Of a stretch of 9,706 nt of DNA, positions 1 through 5,859 are shown piece after piece. The notes below the pieces were generated by a model. It was not told the origin of the DNA, searched no databases, and saw only the letters and a list, made by a program, of their open reading frames with translations. The DNA lies in contig USQH01000048.1 in NCBI GenBank assembly GCA_900556765.1, positions 1 to 9,706 on the forward strand, in the 5' to 3' direction. The stretch is from an uncultured Oscillospiraceae bacterium (GTDB lineage: Bacteria; Bacillota; Clostridia; Oscillospirales; Acutalibacteraceae). Within the stretch, counting starts at the first letter, position 1. Every line of letters starts with the position of its first letter. The position numbers and the translations under genes were made by a program.

Positions 1-2
1 AA

Positions 3-194
3 GAGTTAAAAGGCTTTGAACGCGTTGAACTCGAGCCGGGCGAGCAAAAGCAGGTCACCTTTACCCTGCCGATCAATGAGCTGAAGCTCGTACTGCCGAG
101 CTATGAGCGCGTGCTCGAAGCCGGCGAATTTGACATTATGGTCGGAGGCAGCTCCGCCGATACGCCGCTTGTAAAGCGCATCAAAGCGGTCTAA
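3..194 (+). CDS. Glycoside hydrolase family 3 (beta-glucosidase-like), C-terminal fragment
   Basis: Only the last 63 codons are in the window; the frame is open from base 3 and ends at TAA 192-194. The peptide has the pattern of the C-terminal fibronectin type III-like domain of GH3 enzymes: an LKGFERVELEPGE stretch, a VTFTL beta strand, then EAGEFDIMVGGSS close to the end. In this family the domain packs beside the catalytic barrel and sandwich, and the enzymes cleave terminal beta-linked sugars such as cellobiose or xylo-oligosaccharides. The catalytic domains lie outside the window, so substrate and cell location cannot be judged. The next gene starts 110 bp downstream, after a possible hairpin. 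The family call is fairly secure; the exact enzyme is not. Confidence 0.85.
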   Translation, partial: ELKGFERVELEPGEQKQVTFTLPINELKLVLPSYERVLEAGEFDIMVGGSSADTPLVKRIKAV

Positions 195-201
195 TATACT
201 G

Positions 202-246
202 ATCAGCCGGAAACAGTCGTCGCTTTGATGACAGTATCCGGCTGAT
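202..246 (+). terminator. Possible hairpin after the GH3 gene
   Basis: ATCAGCCGGA (202-211) pairs perfectly with TCCGGCTGAT (237-246), and the intervening sequence can extend the stem (TCGTC against GATGA with one G:T pair). It starts 8 bp after the GH3 stop codon, where a terminator is expected. There is no proper T-run directly after it; the nearest is TTTTT about 25 bp further on. It may be a weak terminator or a 3'-end-stabilising structure. Confidence 0.4.
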
Positions 247-304
247 ATACAATATCTGTTTCAAGCAGTTTTTAATCAACACTATAACGAAAGGGTGAAA
301 ATCA

Positions 305-739
305 GTGATTTCAACAAAGGGCAGATACGCTTTACGCGTTATGATCGACCTTGCACTTTGCTCCGGTGAGGGTTATATTTCGCTCAAAGACATTTCCGCG
401 CGTCAGGGAATTTCGCTGAAATATCTTGAGCAGGTAATCGCCCTGCTCAACCGTGCGGGATTTTTACACAGTCTGCGCGGCTCCGCCGGCGGCTATAAGC
501 TGGCTCGCTCACCGCACGAATACACAGCCGGCGACATTCTGCGCGCCGCGGAGGGGTCGCTTGCACCGGTCGCCTGCCTTCAAAACGAGGCAAATCAATG
601 CGAACGCGCCGCCTGCTGCTCCACCCTGCCGTTTTGGAAAAAATACTATGAAACGATAAACGAGTACGTCGACAGCGTTACCTTGCAGGAGCTTGCCGAT
701 AACGCGCGCGAAATGCAGGGCAACGATTACAGTATATAA
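305..739 (+). CDS. Rrf2-family transcriptional regulator (IscR/CymR-like)
   Basis: A 144-residue protein of the usual Rrf2 length. The N-terminus (MISTKGRYALRVMIDLA) is the family hallmark and begins the winged-helix domain; SLKDISARQGISLKYLEQ (about 26-43) is the helix-turn-helix and RGSAGGYKLAR (58-68) the wing. The C-terminal part carries C91, C99 and the pair C104/C105, close to the three cysteines that hold the [2Fe-2S] cluster in IscR, so an Fe-S or redox sensor is plausible; Bacillus CymR lacks these cysteines. The start is GTG at 305, preceded by AAAGGGTG. The next gene is cysK in the same orientation, 283 bp away. In Bacillus and Staphylococcus, CymR represses sulfur genes together with CysK. 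The family is certain; whether it senses Fe-S, cysteine supply or both is inference. Confidence 0.92.
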   Translation: MISTKGRYALRVMIDLALCSGEGYISLKDISARQGISLKYLEQVIALLNRAGFLHSLRGSAGGYKLARSPHEYTAGDILRAAEGSLAPVACLQNEANQCERAACCSTLPFWKKYYETINEYVDSVTLQELADNAREMQGNDYSI

Positions 740-754
740 ACAAATACAGTATAT
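728..754 (+). repeat. Short direct repeat at the end of the Rrf2 gene
   Basis: TACAGTATAT occurs at 728-737 and again at 745-754, a 17-bp period that straddles the stop codon of the regulator. The same word appears at 3762-3771 downstream of the LysM gene. No function is evident and chance is possible in AT-rich DNA. Confidence 0.4.
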
Positions 755-826
755 GCGTTTTGTGTATCAGTAAACTTATTAAAATGTTCTGTTTTGGCAA
801 ATAGTTTTTGCACATGCCGAGTTAAC

Positions 827-846
827 AATATTTTTCCGAAAATATT
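827..846. repeat. Perfect AT-rich inverted repeat upstream of the cysK promoter
   Basis: AATATTTT (827-834) and AAAATATT (839-846) are perfect inverted arms around the 4-nt centre TCCG. The element ends 10 bp before the cysK -35 box, so it could be an upstream regulator site. It could also fold as an AT-rich hairpin at the end of the Rrf2 transcript, but no T-run follows. The rest of 740-856 shows nothing clear beyond a weak GCAAA/TTTGC dyad at 797-811. Confidence 0.45.
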
Positions 847-856
847 CCATTTACTA

Positions 857-885
857 TTGACAAAACAAAGCAACAGTGATATAAT
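857..885 (+). promoter_or_regulatory. Consensus sigma-A promoter of cysK
   Basis: TTGACA (857-862) and TATAAT (880-885) are both exact consensus hexamers with the ideal 17-bp spacer. Transcription should start near 892, giving cysK a leader of about 130 nt. A promoter this strong on a biosynthetic gene suggests that it is held down by a repressor. Confidence 0.85.
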
Positions 886-903
886 CCTATTATTCCAGTA
901 GGA
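885..903. promoter_or_regulatory. Candidate operator over the cysK -10 box and start site
   Basis: TCCTATTATTCCAGTAGGA is an imperfect 19-bp dyad with TCCTA (885-889) and TAGGA (899-903) as perfect arms. It overlaps the last base of the -10 box and the expected start site, where a bound repressor would block RNA polymerase. The word TATTCCA within it (891-897) also occurs at 843-849, 48 bp upstream. The Rrf2 regulator encoded just upstream is the obvious candidate to bind. Assignment is by position and symmetry only. Confidence 0.5.
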
Positions 904-906
904 AAG

Positions 907-960
907 ATGGGATTGCGAAATATGTTTATATTATCAAAGCGATGTTGCAGAACGCACTGA
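907..960 (+). CDS. Possible cysK leader peptide with two adjacent Cys codons
   Basis: A 17-codon frame lies wholly inside the predicted cysK leader: MGLRNMFILSKRCCRTH followed by TGA 958-960. Codons 13 and 14 are TGT TGC. The first ATG (907) has AGGA only 3 nt upstream, which is too close; the second ATG (922) has GGGA 9 nt upstream and would give a 12-residue peptide that still holds both cysteines. Leader peptides rich in the product amino acid can couple ribosome stalling to expression, and Cys-rich ones are known upstream of sulfur genes in mycobacteria. No terminator hairpin with T-run follows here, so classical attenuation is not supported; an effect on translation or RNA stability is possible. 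It may be chance. Confidence 0.25.
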   Translation: MGLRNMFILSKRCCRTH

Positions 961-1022
961 CGCATTTACACGGCTAAAACAACAATATACTTTAATAAAT
1001 ACCATTTCGGAGAGTGAATATT

Positions 1023-1952
1023 ATGAAAATATACAAATCAGCAGCCGAGCTTGTCGGCAACACACCACTGGTCGAATTCGCAAAGTACGGCAAAAAGAAC
1101 GGACTCGGAGCTACACTGCTGGCAAAGCTTGAATACTTTAATCCCGCCGGTTCGGTCAAGGACAGGATCGCAAAAGCCATGATCGAGGACGCCGAAGCAT
1201 CCGGCAAGCTGAAAGCCGGATCGACCATCATTGAGCCGACATCGGGCAACACCGGTATCGGTCTTGCTTCCATTGCCGCCGCCAAGGGTTACAGAGTTAT
1301 AATCACAATGCCGGATACAATGTCGGTCGAGCGCCGCAATCTGATGAAGGCTTACGGTGCGGAGCTGGTTCTGACCGAGGGGGCAAAGGGCATGAAGGGT
1401 GCCATTGCCAAGGCGGATGAGCTGGCGGCGACTATCCCCGACTCAATTGTAGCCGGTCAGTTTGTAAACCCTGCCAATCCCGAAGCACACAGAAAAACCA
1501 CAGGTCCCGAAATATGGGATGACACCGACGGCAAGGTGGATATTTTCGTCGCAGGCGTAGGCACCGGCGGAACCATCACCGGCGTAGGCGAATATTTAAA
1601 GAGCAAGAATCCCGATGTAAAGATCGTTGCTGTAGAGCCTGCCGATTCGCCCGTTTTATCAAAGGGCGTTGCAGGTTCGCACAAGATTCAGGGTATTGGC
1701 GCGGGATTCGTTCCCGAAACGCTGAACACATCCGTTTACGACGAGATAATAGCAGTTGCAAATGAGGATGCGTTTGAGGCAGGCAGGCAGGCCGCCCGCA
1801 CAGAGGGTGTGCTGGTCGGCATTTCGTCGGGAGCAGCGCTGTGGGCAGCGGCTCAGCTTGCAAAGCGCCCCGAAAATGCCGGTAAAAACATTGTAGTTCT
1901 GTTGCCTGACACCGGTGACCGCTACCTTTCCACCCCGATGTTCACCGAATAA
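1023..1952 (+). CDS. cysK: Cysteine synthase A (O-acetylserine sulfhydrylase)
   Basis: A 309-residue PLP enzyme of fold type II that makes L-cysteine from O-acetylserine and sulfide in the cytoplasm. ELVGNTPLVE is at 10-18, the PLP lysine K46 is in PAGSVKDR (41-48), the substrate loop TSGNTG is at 73-78, the phosphate-binding GTGGT is at 180-184, HKIQGIGAGFVP is at 220-231, and GISSGA (267-271) holds the serine that contacts the pyridine nitrogen. The length matches CysK. ATG at 1023 is chosen because GGAGAG (1009-1014) lies 8 nt upstream; an in-frame GTG at 1014 would overlap that ribosome site. The gene has its own strong promoter and terminator, so it is monocistronic. In relatives CysK also acts as a regulatory partner (CymR), which gives the upstream Rrf2 gene added meaning. 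A cysE gene is not in the window. Confidence 0.96.
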   Translation: MKIYKSAAELVGNTPLVEFAKYGKKNGLGATLLAKLEYFNPAGSVKDRIAKAMIEDAEASGKLKAGSTIIEPTSGNTGIGLASIAAAKGYRVIITMPDTMSVERRNLMKAYGAELVLTEGAKGMKGAIAKADELAATIPDSIVAGQFVNPANPEAHRKTTGPEIWDDTDGKVDIFVAGVGTGGTITGVGEYLKSKNPDVKIVAVEPADSPVLSKGVAGSHKIQGIGAGFVPETLNTSVYDEIIAVANEDAFEAGRQAARTEGVLVGISSGAALWAAAQLAKRPENAGKNIVVLLPDTGDRYLSTPMFTE

Positions 1953-1976
1953 AACACATTACGCAAAAAAACACAA

Positions 1977-2014
1977 CCGAGCAAAGGATAAACATCCTCT
2001 GCTCGGCTTTTTTT
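1977..2014 (+). terminator. Rho-independent terminator of cysK
   Basis: CCGAGCA (1977-1983) pairs with TGCTCGG (2000-2006); AGGA (1985-1988) and TCCT (1995-1998) extend the stem inside, and a run of seven T (2008-2014) follows. It begins 25 bp after the cysK stop codon. Confidence 0.93.
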
Positions 2015-2025
2015 CGTTATATAGA

Positions 2026-2070
2026 GCATCTGTTGTATAAGGCGTCTGTTGTAAAAGGCTCACTGTTGTA
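2026..2070. repeat. Three degenerate 16-bp tandem repeats
   Basis: GCATCTGTTGTATAAG (2026-2041), GCGTCTGTTGTAAAAG (2042-2057) and the shorter, one-base-shifted GCTCACTGTTGTA (2058-2070) form a head-to-tail array with CTGTTGTA as core. It lies between the convergent genes cysK and bioY, after the cysK terminator. No function is evident; slipped-strand duplication is the simplest origin. Confidence 0.6.
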
Positions 2071-2071
2071 C

Positions 2072-2088
2072 TGCCGATCTGATCGGCA
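2072..2088. repeat. 17-bp perfect palindrome in the cysK/bioY gap
   Basis: TGCCGATC (2072-2079) and GATCGGCA (2081-2088) are perfect arms around a single T. No T-run follows on either strand, so it is not an ordinary terminator. It could be a protein-binding site, a 3'-UTR hairpin for bioY transcripts, or a dispersed extragenic palindrome. In the rest of the gap (2089-2209) I see no gene and no convincing terminator for bioY. Confidence 0.5.
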
Positions 2089-2209
2089 CATTGAAAATCG
2101 TTCTCACATCATCGTAACAGATCATAAAATTGTGCTCAACATTGGTTTTCAAAAGCTGCGCGAAAAAGCGGTTAGCTCGGTTGTAAGAAGTTGAGTTATC
2201 CGAAAATTT

Positions 2210-2752
2210 TCATACTTCGCGCAGCAACCGACGCAAGGGAGTATGATCGGCCGCAGTCGATACGGCAACCGCCGCAGCCGCTTTAATCAGATCAAACGGC
2301 ACGAACGGCGCGACGCATACGGCAAGCGCATGGCTGAACGTCGATTTCGTAACGGTGCAAAACCATGCTGTTCCGAGCACATAGCAAACTGCAAGCGAAA
2401 AAGCCATCGACACGCACAGCGCCGCCGTACGATGGCGTTCAAACCGTTTCGCGGCATAAGCGACCGCAAACGCCATGATCGGATACGCCATTAAATATCC
2501 GCCGGTCGGGCCGAAAAGTGTGCCCAATCCGGAGCTGAACCCCGAAAACACGGGCAGCCCGATCGCTCCGATAGTTATGTAAACCAACTCCGCTGAAACA
2601 GCCGCTACAGGGCTAAGCAGCGAGCCGATAAGAAAAACGCCCAACACAGACAGCGTTACGGGTACCGCTCCGACAGGAAAGGAAACGACCGACAGCACGC
2701 ACTGCACAGCCGTAAACATTGCTGTTATAACCAATTTTTTTGTTTTCATCAT
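2210..2752 (-). CDS. bioY: Biotin transporter BioY (ECF substrate-binding subunit)
   Basis: A 180-residue, highly hydrophobic membrane protein with about six predicted transmembrane helices (roughly 7-24, 29-48, 52-67, 84-101, 110-129, 141-163). The BioY signature is clear: G65-LPVF, then GFSSGLGTLFGPTGGYL (71-87), an LGTAWF segment at 126-131 and APFVPFDLIKA (148-158), whose D154 and K157 are conserved in the family. BioY binds biotin with high affinity and uses shared EcfT/EcfA energising subunits, which are not encoded here. The start ATG (2752-2750) overlaps the birA stop as ATGA, so translation is coupled to birA. Uptake and ligation of biotin in one operon implies scavenging from the environment. 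Confidence 0.95.
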   Translation of the reverse strand: MMKTKKLVITAMFTAVQCVLSVVSFPVGAVPVTLSVLGVFLIGSLLSPVAAVSAELVYITIGAIGLPVFSGFSSGLGTLFGPTGGYLMAYPIMAFAVAYAAKRFERHRTAALCVSMAFSLAVCYVLGTAWFCTVTKSTFSHALAVCVAPFVPFDLIKAAAAVAVSTAADHTPLRRLLREV

Positions 2753-3603
2753 TTTTTCACTCTCAATCTGATATCGCCGGACGTTTTGCGAACGATGCTG
2801 CCATCGTTCATACGAAGAATTACTGCGGCACTGTCATCAATATCAACAACAGTTGCAGATGTCGGCTCTTTTTCTGAAATTATGTCAACCGCCTTACCAA
2901 TCACGACCGATCGGTGGCGGTATTCATCGGCAAGCGTCTTATTCCATCCATGAGCTGTCAGTTCGCACAGCTCATTCAGTATTGCCGCCGCCATCCGCGC
3001 CTTTGCGTCAACGGGCGCGCTATCACCGTATACCGACGCGGCAACATCGGCTATTTCCGCCGCAAAGCCGCCGATCGGCTCGGTAATATTGACGCCTATG
3101 CCTACGACGGCGTATTCAAGACGTCCGGCGGCACTGTCGTGCGCCCCCTCGGTCAATATTCCGCACACTTTTCCGTCGCCGATAAAAACATCGTTGACCC
3201 ACTTTATGCCCGCCTTTTGACCGGACACGCTCTCGATAGCGCGGCATACTGCGATTGCGGCAGATGTAGTGATGAACAGTGACTGTTCGGCAGAAATATC
3301 AGCCCGTACAAGCAGACTCATGTACAGACCGCCGTTGTCAGAAACAAAGTGCCTGCCCATGCGTCCCCTGCCGGCACTTTGGCGGTTGGCTATGGCAACC
3401 GTGCCGTCCGGCGCGCCGAATGACGCGGCGTTTTTTAAATACAAATTGGTAGAATCAATCTCGTCAAACACGATGATGTCGCATTTTTCGGCTTCACCGA
3501 CGAGCAGCCGCTTTACTTGCTTAGCAAAGGCTTTTTCGCCGTCTGTCACCGCCTCATTATCCGCATACCGATACTGTCCGTGCTTGTCATTATTCATCGT
3601 CAA
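2749..3603 (-). CDS. birA: Biotin-[acetyl-CoA-carboxylase] ligase, monofunctional
   Basis: A 284-residue enzyme that activates biotin to biotinyl-AMP and attaches it to carboxylase carrier domains. DSTN is at 50-53, the adenylate loop GRGRMGR at 78-84, KWVND at 134-138 (family form KWPND), GKVCGILTE at 144-152 and GIGVN at 168-172; residues about 232-282 form the SH3-like C-terminal domain. The catalytic domain is preceded by only about 40 residues without a recognisable winged helix, so this is a ligase without the DNA-binding repressor domain of bifunctional BirA. TTG at 3603 is preferred because GAGGCGGTGAT (3618-3608) sits 5 nt before it; ATG at 3597 would be 11 nt away and also fits the protein. 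It is the first gene of the birA-bioY operon. Confidence 0.95.
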   Translation of the reverse strand: MTMNNDKHGQYRYADNEAVTDGEKAFAKQVKRLLVGEAEKCDIIVFDEIDSTNLYLKNAASFGAPDGTVAIANRQSAGRGRMGRHFVSDNGGLYMSLLVRADISAEQSLFITTSAAIAVCRAIESVSGQKAGIKWVNDVFIGDGKVCGILTEGAHDSAAGRLEYAVVGIGVNITEPIGGFAAEIADVAASVYGDSAPVDAKARMAAAILNELCELTAHGWNKTLADEYRHRSVVIGKAVDIISEKEPTSATVVDIDDSAAVILRMNDGSIVRKTSGDIRLRVKK

Positions 3604-3619
3604 ATCGTATCACCGCCTC

Positions 3620-3633
3620 AACTTTGTTAAGTT
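3620..3633. repeat. Small dyad between birA promoter and ribosome site
   Basis: AACTT (3620-3624) and AAGTT (3629-3633) flank TGTT. The dyad covers part of the -10 box and the transcription start of birA. It could be an operator; it does not resemble the BirA-box pattern, and chance is possible. Confidence 0.3.
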
Positions 3634-3658
3634 TAGCACAGCCCCACCGAATAGTCAA
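3630..3658 (-). promoter_or_regulatory. Predicted promoter of birA-bioY
   Basis: Read on the minus strand, TTGACT (3658-3653) and TAAACT (3635-3630) are separated by 17 bp. Transcription would start near 3623, only about 20 nt before the TTG start codon, giving a leader with just the ribosome site and no room for a riboswitch. Confidence 0.6.
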
Positions 3659-3689
3659 CAAAAAGGCTCTTTCCTATGCGCTGTATAGC

Positions 3690-3718
3690 AAAAGGGAGAC
3701 CGCACTGTGCAGTCCCCC
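3690..3718 (-). terminator. Terminator downstream of the LysM gene
   Basis: On the minus strand a GC-rich hairpin (3718-3694; outer GGG/CCC, then GAC/GTC and GCA/TGC arms with two mismatches, loop CAG) is followed by TTTT (3693-3690). It lies between the LysM gene and the birA promoter, insulating the biotin operon. Confidence 0.6.
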
Positions 3719-3770
3719 GATAAAACAATAAAATAATACGCCGATATAATATTTTGCTTTGTACAGTATA

Positions 3771-3808
3771 TAAAATAAAAAAAGCAATCAGCGAATCCGC
3801 AGTCGCTG
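3771..3808 (-). terminator. Possible terminator overlapping the LysM stop codon
   Basis: On the minus strand CAGCGA (3808-3803) pairs with TCGCTG (3794-3789) across the last codons of the LysM gene, and after 5 nt comes TTTTTTTATTTT. The stem is short and the T-run is slightly displaced, so it is weaker evidence than the hairpin at 3690-3718; the two may act in series. Confidence 0.4.
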
Positions 3809-4087
3809 ACCCGGATAAATAAGCGACGGATCGGCAATCTCATTCAACTCGACAAGGTTATCGACGGTAGTGCCGAAACGGTTTGCAAGCGTGAAAAGCG
3901 TGTCGCCGGAGCGTACGGTATAGTAATCGGGCGTCGGGCCGACCGGAATACGTATACGCTGGCCGACCATTATCCTATCGGCATCGCGTATTCCGTTGAA
4001 GCGTGCAAGCTCCTCCACTGGTATACCGAATCGACGCGCGATAGTGTACAGGCTGTCGCCCTCCTTGACTGTGTATATCACAACCAT
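3788..4087 (-). CDS. Small protein made of two LysM domains
   Basis: A 99-residue protein consisting almost only of two LysM repeats: about 4-48 (YTVKEGDSLYTIARRFG, ending VGQRIRIP) and about 56-98 (YTVRSGDTLFTLANRFG, ending PGQRLRIR), joined by a short Gly-Pro linker. LysM binds N-acetylglucosamine chains in peptidoglycan or chitin. There is no signal peptide, membrane segment, lipobox or catalytic domain, so how it would meet the cell wall is unclear; a spore-coat or spore-cortex role, as for SafA-like LysM proteins, is one option. GGAGG (4103-4099) stands 11 nt before ATG 4087, slightly long but usable. The gene has its own promoter and terminator(s). The domain call is secure; the role is not known. 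Confidence 0.88.
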   Translation of the reverse strand: MVVIYTVKEGDSLYTIARRFGIPVEELARFNGIRDADRIMVGQRIRIPVGPTPDYYTVRSGDTLFTLANRFGTTVDNLVELNEIADPSLIYPGQRLRIR

Positions 4088-4124
4088 ATCTCAAAAAGCC
4101 TCCTTTTTAGGTTCGGTCTTTGCC

Positions 4125-4154
4125 ATTATATGCGGAAGCTTTATGAAATGACAA
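4125..4154 (-). promoter_or_regulatory. Predicted promoter of the LysM gene
   Basis: On the minus strand TTGTCA (4154-4149) and an exact TATAAT (4130-4125) are 18 bp apart, followed about 20 bp later by GGAGG. The -35 box coincides with the T-rich tail of the hairpin that ends the kinase transcript. Confidence 0.6.
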
Positions 4155-4195
4155 AGCAAGCCGCTTTCCGTTTGCAGGAAAAGCGACTTGTCTTT
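4153..4195 (-). terminator. Hairpin ending the response regulator-kinase operon
   Basis: A long hairpin of about 17 pairs with a few mismatches and bulges: on the plus strand AAAGCAAGCCGCTTTCC (4153-4169) against GGAAAAGCGACTTGTCTTT (4177-4195). On the minus strand the stem runs into TTTGTCATTT, an interrupted U-tract. It starts 38 bp after the kinase stop codon and could work in both directions. Confidence 0.6.
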
Positions 4196-4233
4196 ATCTC
4201 ATTATTATTTCGCCGTTATAACACAGATTTTGT

Positions 4234-5859
4234 TTACTCAGCGCTGTCATTCGAGCCGTCGTCGGTTGGTAATGAGCCTCCGTCAATATCGTTATCGGGA
4301 GTCACGTCGCCCGTCTTGTCTGCGTCGGCGGCAACACCGGTCGTCAGTTGCGGGAGCGGCTTTGCCTTATCAAGCTCCAGCCAAAAACAAACCCCGTCAT
4401 CGGTATTATACACGCCGAAGTCATTGCCGTGCGCGACCATAACCGCCTTGACGATCGACAGACCCAAGCCGAATCTGCCTGCCGCACGATTATGTGACTT
4501 ATCAGCTCGCCAAAAGCTGACCCACACATTCTCCATATCCTCTGGCGCAACAGAGGAACCTGTATTGAAAACAGATACGCGTATCTTGCCGTCGTTTACA
4601 GGCGACGGTTCCGCGCTGATCGTTATGGTGCCGCCCTGATTAACATGTGATACAGCGTTTGAAATGTAGTTTTGCAGTGCGTGACCGATAAGCATATCGT
4701 CAGCGCTTACCATCAGTTCGTTCGGCACACTGACATTGACGGTCACCTGCTTTTCGGCGGCAGAGGCGCTGAAAATATCGGCGAACTGCTGTGCACACGC
4801 ACAAATGTCAAACCGTTTGTATTCAGTTTTCATACCGCCCTCAATACGCGACAACTCCAGCAGTTCCATAACCAATCGGTTCATACGTTCAGTCTCGTCG
4901 CGTATTACCTTGCAGTATTTACTGCGCTTTTCTTCGTTACACGCCAGCTTGCCGTCAAGCGCCTCGGCATAGCCTCGAATGATCGAGATCGGCGTTTTAA
5001 GCTCGTGCGATACATTGGCTATAAAGCCCTTTCTCATCGTATCAACGCGCCGTTCCATTTCGATCTCGTCCTGAAGCCGTGCGTTCTTCTCATTCAGTTC
5101 TCGCAAAGCCGTATCAAGCGAGTACGACAGTTCGTTTATCGACGAGGCAAGCTGTCCTATCTCGTCGTCCGACTCGATTGTCAGCTTTTGACTGAAATCG
5201 AGCCGTGACATCTTTACGGCAATCTTGTTCATATCGGAGACCGGCTTTGCAAATCGGCGCGCAAACACGACCGACCATCCGAGCGCCAGAAGCAGACCTA
5301 TACAGGAAATGAATATCATAAATTCGGCGGCTATATCAGCCGACTGCTCAATAATGGTGCGTCGTATCAAGATCTTGACAGTATAACTGTCACCGTAGTC
5401 GCGCGAATAAACAATATAGTTTTCATTTGAATCGGACGGCGAGACTGTATAAAAATAGCCGCCTTTTGCGTTTGTGACCTTTTCGCTTTCTTCATAGATC
5501 CAGTATCTGCCGAAGAGCATATCAAATCCGGTCATGCCGGGACGATCCCCTGCCGCACTGCGATGGAGCGATGAATAGATTACGCTGTTGTCCTGATAAA
5601 TCATGACTGTAACGCTGTAATTGCTCTCCAATTTCTGAAAAGCATCCGCCGCAGAGTCGCAGTCGGAAAGATCGGTTCGCTCGACCGTATCGGCGCAGCC
5701 GATCATAATGTTTTTTTCCCGCCAAATAAAAAAGCGGGTGAGCATGGTCGTGTTGGCAAGCACGATCATTGCGGTTATGAAAAAGAACACCATGGCGATG
5801 TTCATAAACAACCGCATCCACAGCTTTCGCTTTGTCAATGGTTCTGTTTTATGCCTCAA
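4234..5859 (-). CDS. Membrane sensor histidine kinase with HAMP domain
   Basis: A 541-residue two-component kinase. TM1 is at about 16-36, an extracytoplasmic sensing domain of about 140 residues follows, TM2 is at about 178-200, HAMP at about 200-252, and the dimerisation helix carries the phospho-acceptor H285 in FIANVSHELKTP. The ATPase part shows an N-box (LQNYISNAVSH, N397 and N401), NTG (432-434), an F-box-like WVSFWRAD and the G2 motif GRFGLGLSIV (461-470). About 43 residues after the ATPase domain form an acidic, Pro/Thr/Gly-rich tail (from about 499) that is not part of the standard fold. TTG at 5859 overlaps the regulator gene by 11 nt with GGGTGGGAT upstream; ATG at 5817 (residue 15) is the alternative but lacks a ribosome site. 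The signal sensed cannot be read from the sequence. Confidence 0.93.
   Translation of the reverse strand: MRHKTEPLTKRKLWMRLFMNIAMVFFFITAMIVLANTTMLTRFFIWREKNIMIGCADTVERTDLSDCDSAADAFQKLESNYSVTVMIYQDNSVIYSSLHRSAAGDRPGMTGFDMLFGRYWIYEESEKVTNAKGGYFYTVSPSDSNENYIVYSRDYGDSYTVKILIRRTIIEQSADIAAEFMIFISCIGLLLALGWSVVFARRFAKPVSDMNKIAVKMSRLDFSQKLTIESDDEIGQLASSINELSYSLDTALRELNEKNARLQDEIEMERRVDTMRKGFIANVSHELKTPISIIRGYAEALDGKLACNEEKRSKYCKVIRDETERMNRLVMELLELSRIEGGMKTEYKRFDICACAQQFADIFSASAAEKQVTVNVSVPNELMVSADDMLIGHALQNYISNAVSHVNQGGTITISAEPSPVNDGKIRVSVFNTGSSVAPEDMENVWVSFWRADKSHNRAAGRFGLGLSIVKAVMVAHGNDFGVYNTDDGVCFWLELDKAKPLPQLTTGVAADADKTGDVTPDNDIDGGSLPTDDGSNDSAE

Noticed and set aside
797..811. Terminator for the Rrf2 gene
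   Set aside because: The GCAAA/TTTGC stem is only 5 bp with T bases in the loop rather than after the stem.
886..1022. T-box or SAM-type riboswitch in the cysK leader
   Set aside because: I find no T-box TGG/GG-ACC antiterminator motif and no terminator hairpin with T-run before cysK; only weak short stems are visible.
1014..1022. GTG at 1014 as start of cysK
   Set aside because: It overlaps the GGAGAG ribosome site that is correctly spaced for ATG 1023, and CysK proteins typically begin close to that ATG.
4672..5208. A 178-codon plus-strand frame inside the histidine kinase gene
   Set aside because: Antisense to conserved kinase domains, with no ribosome site or recognisable motif.
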